In this document: in pieces, positions 33,177-43,130 of the stretch | Layout: each line of letters starts with the position of its first letter | How positions within the stretch are numbered: position 1 is the first letter of the stretch | DNA from: Kwoniella bestiolae CBS 10118 | Taxonomy: Eukaryota > Basidiomycota > Tremellomycetes > Tremellales > Cryptococcaceae | Reading direction: 5' to 3' | Length of the DNA stretch: 64,000 nt | Assembly (NCBI RefSeq): GCF_000512585.2 | Contig: NC_089242.1 | Location: 806,001-870,000, forward strand | Notes under the pieces: generated by a model | What the model saw: the letters and a program-made list of their open reading frames with translations, nothing else | Told to the model about the DNA's origin: nothing | Databases searched by the model: none | Program-made: the position numbers and the translations under genes

Positions 33177-34108
33177 GATCTGATCTAAACGAACACTAAC
33201 CGATGATCCGGCGTTGGTTGGTTCTCGGATTGGGGAGATCCGGGTGGGGATGAGATACGCACTGGAAGTCTAGGAGAAAGACTAGTTCTGAGAGAGAGAG
33301 CAGATCGACTCCCACGTCTTTTGTACCATCTTAATAGCACACTCCTTTCGTTCAGGGCTTCATTCGCCATCAAGGGATTACTTGAAGGGGATGACGTCGT
33401 TATCAAAAGTAAGCTGGCCAGGTAAAGCTTCCTGAGATGTCTTCTGGAGAGACTGACGAGGCCTACAGCGCAAGGAGGCAATTCACAAAAGAGTGGCATA
33501 ACGTCATTCACCCCCCTTCTGTACGACCAAGCAACCCCTTATACCTAGCGAAGCAAAGTCTCATAAAGGTGAATCAAGAGATCTTGAAATCTAGGGGGGC
33601 AATAGGTGATAGTGAAAAGTGTCATACGTCAGCCCCCTGAATGGATAGTGGTCTTCGTTTGTGGCGGTTGTACAGAGTATAGTCTCTTTGAGTCAAAGAG
33701 GACTCTCTTTACCTTTGTCGAAAAAAGCAAGGGCGGAAACCACGAAGTATGCACTGCCTTGAGCACGACGGCACATATCCCAAGCGCCACCGCTCACAGG
33801 CAGACCCCACCCATCCGCAAGACCCGTCTTGACAGAGTCGCTTCCCATACGGAATCAAACCTGAACAGGGACAAATTGACTGGAGCATTTGAGGCATATC
33901 GAGTCACAAGATCACTGGTGGGCGAGAATACATCAATCGCTATACTTCCGGAGGGGTGAGATTGGCGTCTTCGACCTATAGAAGCTGATGCGTATGATAT
34001 GCGTTCTCACCTCACTGGAGTTCGGCTAGCGCTTTTGGCAGACATATCCTGATGCATAGACTACTACTATATCTGTTCACTATCCCTAATTAATCGTTCG
34101 TCGAACAT
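33177..34108. other. Gene A upstream region with segment duplicated upstream of gene B
   Basis: 932 bp. The stretch 33380-33500 matches 35596-35705: both contain GAAGGGGATGAC, then a diverged linker, then AAGCTTCCTGAGAT and a purine-rich AGGAGGC block. A second weaker match pairs about 33707-33772 with 35799-35870 (CCTTTGTC followed by purine-rich sequence). Two open frames on the plus strand (33437-33640 and 33606-33959) have no recognisable domain and no counterpart frame near gene B. Confidence 0.5.
33380..33500. repeat. Duplicated upstream segment, copy next to gene A
   Basis: Diverged copy of 35596-35705. Shared words read directly include GAAGGGGATGAC and AAGCTTCCTGAGAT, in the same order and at similar distance from the start of the adjacent paralog. 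Confidence 0.55.
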
Positions 34109-35368
34109 CTAGCCACCTTTCTTCAGCAGGCCACGCCTGAGCTGTGATGAGGCCGTCTTCAGAAGTTTCAGCTTTCCACGCACTGATTTCCTGAGCGAAG
34201 GTCTGCTTGCTGTTGTCTCACATCCGGAAGCATCCGAGGCCGTTTCTTCAGTAGTCGCTGATCTGACCCACGAACTCATAGGGCGTTCTAATGGGTCAGC
34301 TTCTTCCCCTGCATCTAAAGATCGTTCACCAAACTCTCCCATCGAAGGATCGTAGGTTGAACCGGTACGCAAAGGTCTGCTTGCTGTCGTCTCACATCCG
34401 GAAGCATCCGAGGCCGTGTCGTTCGTGGTCGCTGATCTGACCAGTGAGCTCATAGGGCGTTCTAATGGGTCAGCTTCTTGCCCTGCTCCTGAAGCTCGTC
34501 CAGCAAACTCTTCCATGCGAGGCTCGCGGATTGAACCGGTAAGGGAGATTAGGGGAGAAGCCAGTTCTGTCCCTTTCACCATATACGTTAGTGATCTGAT
34601 ATTCGAATCGATAATCTTCTGTACTTCCTGAACATCTTCACCAGTGACCGAATGAAACTGAGGGGTCCCCCTGCGCTCTTCGCCCTTTCTTGCCCGTCGA
34701 TCGATCTCAATAGGGCGGCGGGGCACAGTGTTGGGTTCGTCAAGAGACAATTCAGTTGAGACCGATCGTCTAGGCTGATGGGTTCTACTGAGAACTCGAG
34801 TCTCAGCATCCCAAAAGACATCGATATACCGTTGTGACGCTGTTGGACCGGAGATGGTCTCAGCAGCTGTCGGATTCTGGGACCCGTTCGTGTAGAAATC
34901 GGGGCAATTGATCCAGCTGGGATCAGAACAACTGCAGTTCACCGCGATGGTTTTGAATCTTAACATCACATCAGCCTCTATCGCCGCCCAATTGTACCTT
35001 CGCTTATCGGCTCTGATTATTTCATCGGTTAACCCGAGGAGGTGCATGTCGTTCAACTCAACATCGATGGCCCCTTCCACTGGGAACTGCTCGTCTCTAT
35101 ATTGAACTATACCTCTGAAGGTGGTTGGTGCAAGTACAACCTTCGCTCGATCGTCGTCAAAGAGCGATCGCGTGTAATTACTTTTTGATGCCCGGGGGAC
35201 GTCCAGGCGGACTACCGAAGACGACAAACACAGGGACTCCGGCTCTCCTGAATCAGAATTTAATTCGATCGGCCCACCGTCGACCTCCTGTATGTGCAGT
35301 CTGGCATTGGTATTGCCGCTGCCCAATGAGGGAAGGGTATAGGTCGGGGTTGTGGTAAGCTCGTCCAT
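34109..35368 (-). CDS. Intronless gene B of the A/B/C family (unknown function)
   Basis: A single 419-codon frame without introns. The core aligns collinearly with gene A: NARLHIQEVDGGPIELNSDS, APTTFRGIVQYRDEQFPVEG, FKTIAVNCSCSDPSWINC and RYIDVFWDAETRVLSRTHQP. The Cys motif is at the same residue numbers (145, 147, 155). Residues 279-332 and 337-390 are a near-identical internal duplication (for example AGQEADPLERPMSSLVRSAT and AGEEADPLERPMSSWVRSAT; both end ASDASGCETTASRP), period 58 residues. The C-terminal tail is strongly basic (SVRGKLKLLKTASSQLRRGL), which could bind membrane lipid or nucleic acid. No signal peptide or transmembrane segment. A TATA-like element lies at 35455-35462, about 90 bp upstream. 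Function unknown; paralogy to A is clear. Confidence 0.72.
   Translation of the reverse strand: MDELTTTPTYTLPSLGSGNTNARLHIQEVDGGPIELNSDSGEPESLCLSSSVVRLDVPRASKSNYTRSLFDDDRAKVVLAPTTFRGIVQYRDEQFPVEGAIDVELNDMHLLGLTDEIIRADKRRYNWAAIEADVMLRFKTIAVNCSCSDPSWINCPDFYTNGSQNPTAAETISGPTASQRYIDVFWDAETRVLSRTHQPRRSVSTELSLDEPNTVPRRPIEIDRRARKGEERRGTPQFHSVTGEDVQEVQKIIDSNIRSLTYMVKGTELASPLISLTGSIREPRMEEFAGRASGAGQEADPLERPMSSLVRSATTNDTASDASGCETTASRPLRTGSTYDPSMGEFGERSLDAGEEADPLERPMSSWVRSATTEETASDASGCETTASRPSLRKSVRGKLKLLKTASSQLRRGLLKKGG
34199..34360 (-). repeat. Internal coding repeat in gene B, second copy
   Basis: Encodes residues 337-390 (begins STYDPSMGEFGERS, ends ASDASGCETTASRP). It lies 174 nt from the first copy; the reading frame is kept. 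Confidence 0.75.
34373..34534 (-). repeat. Internal coding repeat in gene B, first copy
   Basis: Encodes residues 279-332 (begins SIREPRMEEFAGRA, ends ASDASGCETTASRP). The DNA is also very similar between the copies, for example GGGCGTTCTAATGGGTCAGC on the plus strand in both, so the duplication is fairly recent. Confidence 0.75.
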
Positions 35369-36414
35369 TGAGTATCGAGAAAAACCGAAAGAATGGGATT
35401 ATGTTAGATGGGCTGCACTAAGGACTCAGATGGGAAGGCAACTATTAGCGTTCTGTATATATGAAGGAAACAGTAGGGATATTCCTTAATTTAGTAGATA
35501 AATGAGGGCCGAACAGCTCGCCTGTGTTTTTATACCCCCCAGGTTGTCTGGTCGCTCAATCCTTCACTCGGCTTCCTTCGATGTGAAAGGATCTCGGAAG
35601 GGGATGACATATGATGGCCATCAGAACTAGCAAGGTCAAGCTTCCTGAGATATCTTTGAGAATGTGCGAAGTTCGAAGGGCTAGGAGGCGGTCATCAAAA
35701 GAGCTCACACTCAAGGGATATGACGAATTGTGCAGATCGACATGGCCCTTGGATCGGTGGCTTATTGCCGCTGGCTGAGCCCTCTCGAAGGCATGTAGAT
35801 TTTTATCGCCTTTGTCAATAGAAGTCAGAGCAGAAGCTCCATATTCTGCACCGCTTTTTCGTAAGACGGACTATTGCGCCGGGACCGGGGATGAAAGGAT
35901 GGTGAGCCCAGACTTTGTTTGCTGATGATCTTCAACAAACTCGCATGAGTTTTAGACCTGTAGAAGAGTACTTTGAATGGAGCCTCTGAGGTCATGCTGT
36001 ACAACTTGGTCTTCGTTCGTTTTCTTTTCCATTGTGCGTAGAAGACGAGGTCATGTTACATGTAGCGAGGCCAAAGGACATCCTACCTTTGCCAAGGTAT
36101 AAATTCTCTGACAATGCAGCAGTAAAGTACCATATGAAGGTATAAGATAACTTAACATCCTCATAATCATCCAGTGGCAATTAATCTGTCTCAAAAAGTG
36201 CCAACATCCATCTGACACTCACGTCTTGAAAACGATAAGCAGCAGTTCGGTCCGATCAGAGACTGGTACACAGTAACGCTAATTAGAAAAGTCTGCGAAA
36301 TCAGTCACTTTACTAAGCCCTTGAGCAACAGTAATTACTACTTACTGCACATCAACTCCGACGATTACAGAATCTGTACATATTCCGCGCCACCAAGTCT
36401 GTTCTCACACCAAG
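35369..36414. other. Divergent region between genes B and C
   Basis: 1.05 kb between B (leftward) and C (rightward). It holds the second copy of the duplicated upstream segment (35596-35705) and a TATA-like run at 35455-35462 for gene B. No gene is supported; the nearest open frame (35992-36180, minus) has no recognisable feature. Confidence 0.45.
35596..35705. repeat. Duplicated upstream segment, copy next to gene B
   Basis: Diverged copy of 33380-33500, sharing GAAGGGGATGAC and CAAGCTTCCTGAGATATCTT-type sequence. It supports a tandem duplication of a gene-plus-promoter unit of roughly 2.2 kb. Confidence 0.55.
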
Positions 36415-37302
36415 ATGCAGCCAATTGACTATGACTTTTATGGCCCGGGAAGCCGCGAGCAGGTCTACCTCGTCCTGACAAATGTGTCACATCGCGAAGG
36501 CATAGTGGGTGTGACTCAAGGTCAAGGCACGTTGACCATGAAGCCGTCCACATTGCAGACGGCTATGGCCTCCAAGAAGGATACTGTGATTGTACCTTTG
36601 TGCAATTTCCAAGGATACATGGAGCATGTCGATCTCAGCAGAGGAGGGTCAGACCAGGACCAGGAGGAAGTTTCTCATAGATACCCCGTTCGCGGCACCA
36701 TATCAGCCTATCATACGGGGCATCTCTCGGACGATCACGTTACAAGCAGGCTCCGAGGCAAGACTCTACTGAACAAGGTAAAGACGTTGGGTCTTGCTTT
36801 CCGAGACGCCGATGAACTGTCAAATTGGTTCACTCGATCTCTGGATCCTAAGCACCTCACGACTGACCCGCTGGGTGACCACCGGACGGGAACATTCCGT
36901 TTCCCCGTCAAGCAAGGTCTGCCTTTGAGGTCGGGTGTTCCCAGTGAAGGCCGCAACTCGATACCAGGCGAGCCAGTCGATACCACTCTGTGCGCTAGCC
37001 TACTCCATGAAAAGACCTTCCTCATTTCGAACAAAAATGACAGGGAGACGATCCCTGGTCTCCTCGAGGTCTTCGACGGTCGTACTGGCCTGAAAGGACA
37101 GTCCAGGGTGGGCTTTATGGTGAAACGATCAGAGAAAGTATCGGATGATCAACAGATGATCAAGGACGCCCAGGATTTCTATGCTCAAAGCCCTCCCGGG
37201 AGAAACGAGAAAAAAATACGTAGGATCTTGGAATTGGATCAGAAATTGGATCAACAATTGGAGCAAGAATTGGATCAAGAATTCGATCAAGAATTGGATT
37301 AA
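36415..37302 (+). CDS. Intronless gene C, distant member of the A/B/C family
   Basis: A single 295-codon frame with no intron. Distant resemblance to A and B in the same order: GPGSREQVYLVLTNVS; VPLCNFQGYMEHVDLS against PSTTFKGKVDF; RYPVRGTISAYHTGHL against EIPVEGTIHCDLINVHIL; VKTLGLAFRDADELSNWF against FETIAVSCHCKSIDWINC. The CxC-x7-C cysteines are not conserved. The second half differs, with TFLISNKNDRETIPGLLEVF and FMVKRSEKVSDDQQMIKDAQ. The C-terminus is a Gln/Asp/Leu repeat, residues 273-295 (LDQKLDQQLEQELDQEFDQE and on), probably helical. No membrane segment or signal peptide. I do not recognise a function; the relation to A and B is by eye and needs a profile comparison. Confidence 0.62.
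   Translation: MQPIDYDFYGPGSREQVYLVLTNVSHREGIVGVTQGQGTLTMKPSTLQTAMASKKDTVIVPLCNFQGYMEHVDLSRGGSDQDQEEVSHRYPVRGTISAYHTGHLSDDHVTSRLRGKTLLNKVKTLGLAFRDADELSNWFTRSLDPKHLTTDPLGDHRTGTFRFPVKQGLPLRSGVPSEGRNSIPGEPVDTTLCASLLHEKTFLISNKNDRETIPGLLEVFDGRTGLKGQSRVGFMVKRSEKVSDDQQMIKDAQDFYAQSPPGRNEKKIRRILELDQKLDQQLEQELDQEFDQELD
37234..37299 (+). repeat. In-frame 12-nt repeat at the 3' end of gene C
   Basis: Five to six copies of a unit close to TTGGATCAAGAA, encoding LDQE-type repeats up to the stop codon. Confidence 0.7.
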
Positions 37303-37794
37303 GTCACAGAGCAATTCGCCTCATCACTTAACATCGATTCGAGAAATCATGGTGAATACGAGTAGGGGGTGTCTACCGCCTGCACCGGTAAGGTAGGGAC
37401 ACCGCCTGTCTGCTATGTAAATTCTTCATTCCGCTCCAATCATCCAGGACATGCATGTAACCTTGTGTATAAGACCGTCTCGATACATAAAACCCTTAGC
37501 GACATCGCCCAACCTGCTCTCCCAGTCACCCCATTTGCAAGGGCTGTAACAGGACGCTGCAAGTCTTGCGAGTCTGATCATCATAGAGGTATGGCCGAGC
37601 CCTGCTCACACCAATCTTTCGAAAGACTCGCATCGAGTGCAAGCAATCTGACGGCCATGTCCTCTCCTCTACCAAGTAGTCATGTGATTCATGAGCTTAC
37701 AAGCGATACAAAGCCAAAAGCTAGATACAACCATCATAGTACAACTCTGTACAAACAACACTCCGTTCGAGTCGTCCTCGCGGGGTGTTGTCCC
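37303..37794. other. Convergent 3' intergenic region
   Basis: 492 bp between gene C and the CRAL-TRIO gene, convergent. Plus-strand open frames here (37369-37806, 37691-38149) have no recognisable domain; the second runs antisense into the CRAL-TRIO 3' exon. Nothing else is seen. Confidence 0.4.
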
Positions 37795-40230
37795 TTACCA
37801 CCCTAAGATCTCTTTCCCTCTTCCTATAGTCTCCAAGGAAGTCATGATCAACCTCGACCAAGTTCCCCTAAAAAGCAAAAACCCAATAATCATCCACCAC
37901 CAATCTCTATCTTTCCTCGATACCATCTCTCTCGACCTCAACCTCGAAGTAGATAGTAAACCTTCCTGTGGACCCATTCCACTTATATACCCGCCATCTA
38001 CCTGTGTACTCGTTGAGAAGATCAAATCCAGCCCCAAATACCTTTCGACGGAGTATCTGAGAGATTGTAGTCTCAGCATGAAAAGGAACAACAGCGTCTT
38101 GATCAGATCTCTTTTCCTGTTCCTAGAGTACTTGGGTCGTATTGAGTAGTTCTTCCCTCCGCCAGAGGAGGAGGAGGGGATCTTGATCACGGGGTATCCG
38201 TACCATGGATTCGAAGTATCGTACTCATCCACTACCTGGGCCTGGGTTTCAGAATCGATATAGTGTTCACCCAGCGAAGGGGGTTCCAATGCACCAGGCG
38301 TAGACGGACTTTGTTGGCCTGTATCCAGATCTTCTACTACACGAATGGTATTTCCATCGTATCCGCCTTCATCCGGACTCTGCATATTCTCATCGGTCTG
38401 GATCGTTGAGTTCTCACCCAGCTTACTAGGTGTGCTAACTCCATAAGACCGTAGGACCTTCGCATGATGCTGCTGTAATCTATCGGAATAGGTTCTAGCA
38501 TTCTTAAACCCTTCTTCGTTCCTCACACCCAGTAGCCTGAGAGGGGGTCTCGACCTCCTTTCGTTTAATGTTTGATCATTGGTACCACCCAGTAGAGCAG
38601 GTCTCAATATCCTCCTAGGTTTCTCCACTTCTTCTTCTCCTTCATGATGACTACCAGACTCCGTTTCAGAGTCCGAATCAGATAGTAGATCGAGATTGGC
38701 CAATCTAGATGGTGAGAGGTAGAGATGAAAATCCGATAAAGACTTTATACGTTGAATTGCACTTTGTCCATTCGCTATGGGCGTCTTGCTCTCGTTGATC
38801 AGGGGTGTTGACTTCTTGGAGCTGCTTCTACGTGAAAGCGAGGGTTTTAGAATCTGTGACTGTGGTAATACATCATTGGTCGGAGTGGGTTCTTCAACTT
38901 CCAACTTCGACACAATCTCTTCTTCTGTTTCCTCATCTCCAGAAATAGGTTCAGGGGGCGAGCTCGCTTCTCTGGATTTGGTCATTCTCAGTCCAGCTCC
39001 GAATCGCCATCCTCCGAGGTTGACTGCCGAGCTGTTTCTCCGACTTCTCGCTGGTGTAGTTGGGGCCGAGTAATAGATATCGGCGATCGAAGCGTATGAA
39101 GCGTTTCGAGATGAGGAGGCAAGAAAGGGCTGATCGAATGAGGAGTGGTGGGTGTAATAGGAGTATATGGGATTATGAACTGAGGAGAATGCGTGAGGGT
39201 GATTGCCTCCGTATGCTAAGCCATGATCACAGGTATATCAGTGGACATGTTGACATAGTACCCTTGGATGAGAGTATGGCTCAGCTAGCTCACCCTCCGG
39301 TAATCTGTGCAAATCAAAGACAGATTCTAAGGCTTGCTTCGTGTCTAGGAAAGCGACCTTCTCGAGAGCTGATTTAGGTAGTACACGTTTGACAACGTTC
39401 CACATTGATCGGTGGGTCCATCCTGCATTCACGACGTAGACGCTTTCGATCATCCCTGGGAAATTGTTGTGGCCGACTGACAAAAGAGTAGGTAGAAGCT
39501 CGACTTCCTGTAAACGAGTCGCATGTGTTAATTATTACACAAGAAGCTTGGAGTGATGTTGAAAGTGCGACTCACCATATTCCTGTAGCCCGCTCCGTTG
39601 GCATCGACCACAACACACATCCCTTCTCCACCTTCCCCTAAATGGGTTTTCTTGTCCTTCGTCCATATCCCTTTAACCCAATAATCCCTCAACGTCCTCC
39701 TGACCATTTCCAAAGCCCACCATGCATACGCCTTGAGATCATCCAATTTCCCATCTGCATCTCTGATAACTTCTCTCACAGTGAGCACAGCTATGGGCCG
39801 TCCTAATCTATCGGTATGGTCCGGTAAAGGCAGTATGAAGAACAAGGGTGATTCGGTATATGGAGAGAAGGAGGGTACAGGGGAGTGAAGAGATAGAGTA
39901 ATACGTTGTTGTAGGGTACTCAAGAGGGCGGTGAGCGTCTTAGTCTCGTCGAATCGATGTCTCTGATTCATTCAACCACGGATGTCAATCTCTGACCGTT
40001 CTATTTGAAAGTTAACTACTCACCCTCAGATGCCTGAATATGGTATCCATATCCTTGATCCACTCTTCCAGCCCATTCCACTCATCTTCGTCCCATCCTT
40101 CCTGCGCTCTGAGCTCCTCGGAATCGTTCCCCAGATCTTGCTGTATTCGCTGTGTGAGGGGTAGGTAGGCCTCGTACTCCGCTCGTGAGTTTTGGAACCT
40201 TTGTTGTGCGGGTGGCTGTGTTGAGGACAT
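37795..40230 (-). CDS. CRAL-TRIO (Sec14-like) protein with long C-terminal tail
   Basis: Four exons. Exon 1 (40230 down to about 40025) has GWDEDEWNGLEEWIKDMDTI. Exon 2 carries HRFDETKTLTALLSTLQQRI, PLPDHTDRLGRPIAVLTVRE and GMCVVVDANGAGYRNM. Exon 3 has GHNNFPGMIESVYVVNAGWT, MWNVVKRVLPKSALEKVAFL and SVFDLHRLPE. The last exon (39215-37795) begins AYGGNHPHAFSS, so the Sec14 block 'LPE-AYGG' is restored by the splice. The Sec14-type lipid-binding domain covers about residues 60-270. The following ~470 residues are disordered and acidic (ISGDEETEEEIVSKLEVEE). It ends with two hydrophobic segments (IKTLLFLFMLRLQSL and DWWWMIIGFLLF), possibly a membrane hairpin. Probably a phospholipid-transfer protein anchored at a membrane. 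The tail continues in frame over the long last exon; there is no sign of a separate gene. Confidence 0.82.
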
Positions 40231-40695
40231 GGTCGATCGATTGTATGTTTTTCCTCTTCCTCAATTGATTACCTCTGTTTCGCGAGTCCGCTTCTGCTGT
40301 CCATGTGGGTCATACCATCTCTGTGGTAAATCTCGATTGATCTCGTCCTATTCTGCCTTGTGTCTCCGTTAAGCCAGCTTTGCGATGATGAGTGATGGGA
40401 TACACCATAGTGAACGATGGGTGATGGATGATGACGTTTTAGGCAAATACTGTAGGTTGTTCGGCTTATCTACCATCCTTTATAACCGGGTACCATCAAA
40501 AGCGGACATGACCGAAACATCTGATCTCAATTTGATTCCGTCTTCGATCAAATCATCAACATCAACTTCCACGTCCACTTGCTACTAACCCAAAACGCGT
40601 TTTTGACAGTTCGTTTTATCAATACCGTCATCGAAACTCGAACTGTGCAGCACTAGTATCCATCTTCTTGCTGACATCGCAACGCCCAATCTGAG
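40231..40695. promoter_or_regulatory. Divergent promoter between the CRAL-TRIO gene and SCJ1
   Basis: 465 bp between two diverging starts. It contains ACGCGT at 40596-40601, about 95 bp before the SCJ1 ATG. No unfolded-protein-response or heat-shock element was clear to me. Confidence 0.4.
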
Positions 40696-42680
40696 ATGCT
40701 CCCATCGAGTATCTTGTTCGTCCTATCGTTGGTGCTGTTATCGGGATGTCTAGCTGCGGAATCGCTATATAGCGTATTGGGAGGTATGTACTTTTCTCAT
40801 TTCGGACTAGGCTAGTGTCTCTGGCTGATATAGGATGTATGGTACAGTGAAGAAAGATGCTTCGGAAGCTGATCTCAAGAAAGCTTATCGAGTGGGTCTG
40901 CTATGCTCATAAACTACTAACAGTAATGCTGATTCCACCGACTCATCCAGAAATTATCGAAAAAATACCACCCGGATATCAATCCCGACGAAGCGGCTCA
41001 TGAGCGATTCATAGAAGTATCGAAAGGTCAGTAGACTACCTTCATGACTATGCGGGCTCCTGGCCAGATATATGATGGACTGATTCGGATTCACACTACT
41101 ACTCAGCTTACGAAGTGTTGTCGGACACGGAGAAAAGAGGAATATACGATAGACACGGCGAAGAAGGGTTGAAGCAGCATGAAGCGAAGAAACAGGCTGG
41201 GAACCAGGATCCATTCGCTAGGTTCTTTGGAGGTGAGTCGAGTCTCTCTCCAGTCTGGAGAAGAAAAGCTACTTCACCTTATGGTCTCGAAAACGCTGAT
41301 TGTAATATCATTCTCTGCAGGAGGGGCACCGCAGGAGCAGAAAGGTCCAGGCTTGATAACGAATTTGGAAGTATCCTTGGCAGATATGTATACCGGAAGA
41401 ACCGTTGAGGTGAGTGAGGCCTTGTAAAATCTCCATCTTCTGCTCGGATATACTCCTTCTCGTCGCTAAAACCCGACTGAACTATTCGATACTAAGTCCA
41501 TTTATTACCTCTTACAGTTCCAGATACCGCGTAAGATAATTTGTACGCACTGCCACGGGTCCGGAGCAGAATCAGATAGAGATATACACGAATGTCAGCA
41601 TTGTGGAGGACGGGGCGTGACTGTTCAGAGACATCAGGTGTTCCCTGGGATGTTCACCAATGTACAGATGCAGTGAGTGCCCTAACACAATCTAAAGTTG
41701 TGACTTCTCCTTCACTTTTACCACTGTCGCGATCCGCCCTCATCCCGAAGTCCCGCTGACTGATCTCCCCATCATACACAGATGCAACCACTGCCAAGGT
41801 AAAGGCAAACGAATAACTCGACCATGTCATCTATGTAAAACCGCCAAAGTGATAGATACGGATCATACGCTTGCGGTGCATATCCCTGCAGGTGCACCAG
41901 AGGGATTCGAAGAGGTTTTCAGTGGAGAGGCAGATGAAAGTACGGAATGGGAAGCTGGAGATGTTGTTGTTAGGGTAAGAAGTAGACGAGAAGATGGACA
42001 AGGTAGCTGGGGTAGGAAGGAGGGAGGAATCACGGGGAGAATTGTTCTGGGTGTTGCTGAGGTGAGTGCGGCGCGATTTGAGTCGCCTTCATCTGCCTTA
42101 TGAGCGCTTCAGTCATTTACCCTTTCGAATTTTTGCCCAACTTGAGCATGACTCGCTTCATGTGATTATGCTGACTGATGTGTGATCCTGACATAGGCAT
42201 TACTCGGCTTCGAACGGAATCTCACGCATCTCGATGGAAGGACAATACCTATAGGGAGGAAAGGGACTACTCAACCTGGTGAAGTGGAAGTGATAGAGGG
42301 TGAAGGAGTGAGTCGCTGTCTGGACGGTTTATTGCGAGCGACATGGTGGCTGATGATCAACCCAACGGTCATAGATGCCTGCATATCTTGATGTACCACA
42401 GGGTGATATGTATATTGAGTATTCGGTAGTGTTACCCACGGAAGTCACGGATGATACACAGGAGAGTGAGTAGATCTCTACTATGGTTTGTGTCTCGTAG
42501 CATTGCTGACCGTACAACTCTACTATCACTGCTTCTTCCCCTTAACTCCATGTCCCTCCCACTTTGCCATACCTCTCTATCCCGCTAAACCTGACCATGT
42601 CGATTCATCCTCTCTGAACATCAGATCTCCGAGATATATTCGGGTACCATCCACCTTCGTCTCATCATGATGAGCTATGA
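40696..42680 (+). CDS. SCJ1: ER-lumenal DnaJ/Hsp40 protein with HDEL retention signal
   Basis: Type I J-protein that works with the ER Hsp70 BiP/Kar2 in folding. The start has a signal peptide (LFVLSLVLLSGCLA) directly followed by the J domain: ESLYSVLGVKKDASEADLKK, KLSKKYHPDINPDEAAHERF (HPD present) and AYEVLSDTEKRGIYDRHGEE. A short Gly-containing linker (DPFARFFGGG) leads to the zinc region: CTHCHGSG, CQHCGGRG, CNHCQGKG and CHLCKTAK; the fourth repeat lacks its Gly residues. C-terminal substrate domains follow (VIDTDHTLAVHIPAGAPEGF). The last exon, read in phase after the final intron, is NLRDIFGYHPPSSHHDEL and stops at 42680. The HDEL end only appears in the spliced frame, which supports that junction. 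About nine introns. Confidence 0.9.
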
Positions 42681-43130
42681 TGACTCGTCGTTCATAGACA
42701 ATGCACTCATAGACATACTGTACAATGCATTAACATCGAGAAACAGGAAGCCACATACGCTGATAAGATGTAAATGCCGCACTAACCCCATGGGGTTAGA
42801 GGTACCAAGGTCACAAGTCAGGAACGTCAATCTGGGGTTTGACTGGTTTGACTTGTATATCTTTGCGTGATTATCCGATATATGAGGTGATAACTGTATG
42901 AGATGTCTCGTGATCAGTTGACTATTATATACTACTCACTGCTATAGTAGTAGTCGGTATATGCGTAGTCGTATTCCTTGGGGAGATGTGATATCATACT
43001 ATATATACCTGCAAGTCGTGCTGTCACTCTCTTCTCCTTTCTACACTTTGTTATACGTACAATACATCACCCATCACACACCTTATCAGACATACTCATC
43101 AGATTGCGCTCTGTTGAACACCACGACAAG
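42681..43130. promoter_or_regulatory. SCJ1 3' region and promoter of the HABP4-like gene
   Basis: 450 bp. TATATATA at 43000-43007 lies about 125 bp before the next ATG. A short inverted repeat (ACTACT...AGTAGT, near 42932-42955) sits in between. No further gene is seen. Confidence 0.4.

Noticed and set aside
33437..33959. Two overlapping plus-strand frames upstream of gene A
   Set aside because: The duplicated region near gene B has no matching open frame, so they are probably chance frames in promoter DNA.
37369..38149. Plus-strand frames antisense to the CRAL-TRIO 3' end
   Set aside because: They lack domains; the overlapping part is coding on the minus strand in one long conserved-frame exon.
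37795..38985. 396-codon minus-strand frame as an independent gene
   Set aside because: The frame is open upstream to 39215 without an ATG and joins in phase to the CRAL-TRIO exon, so it is the tail of that gene.
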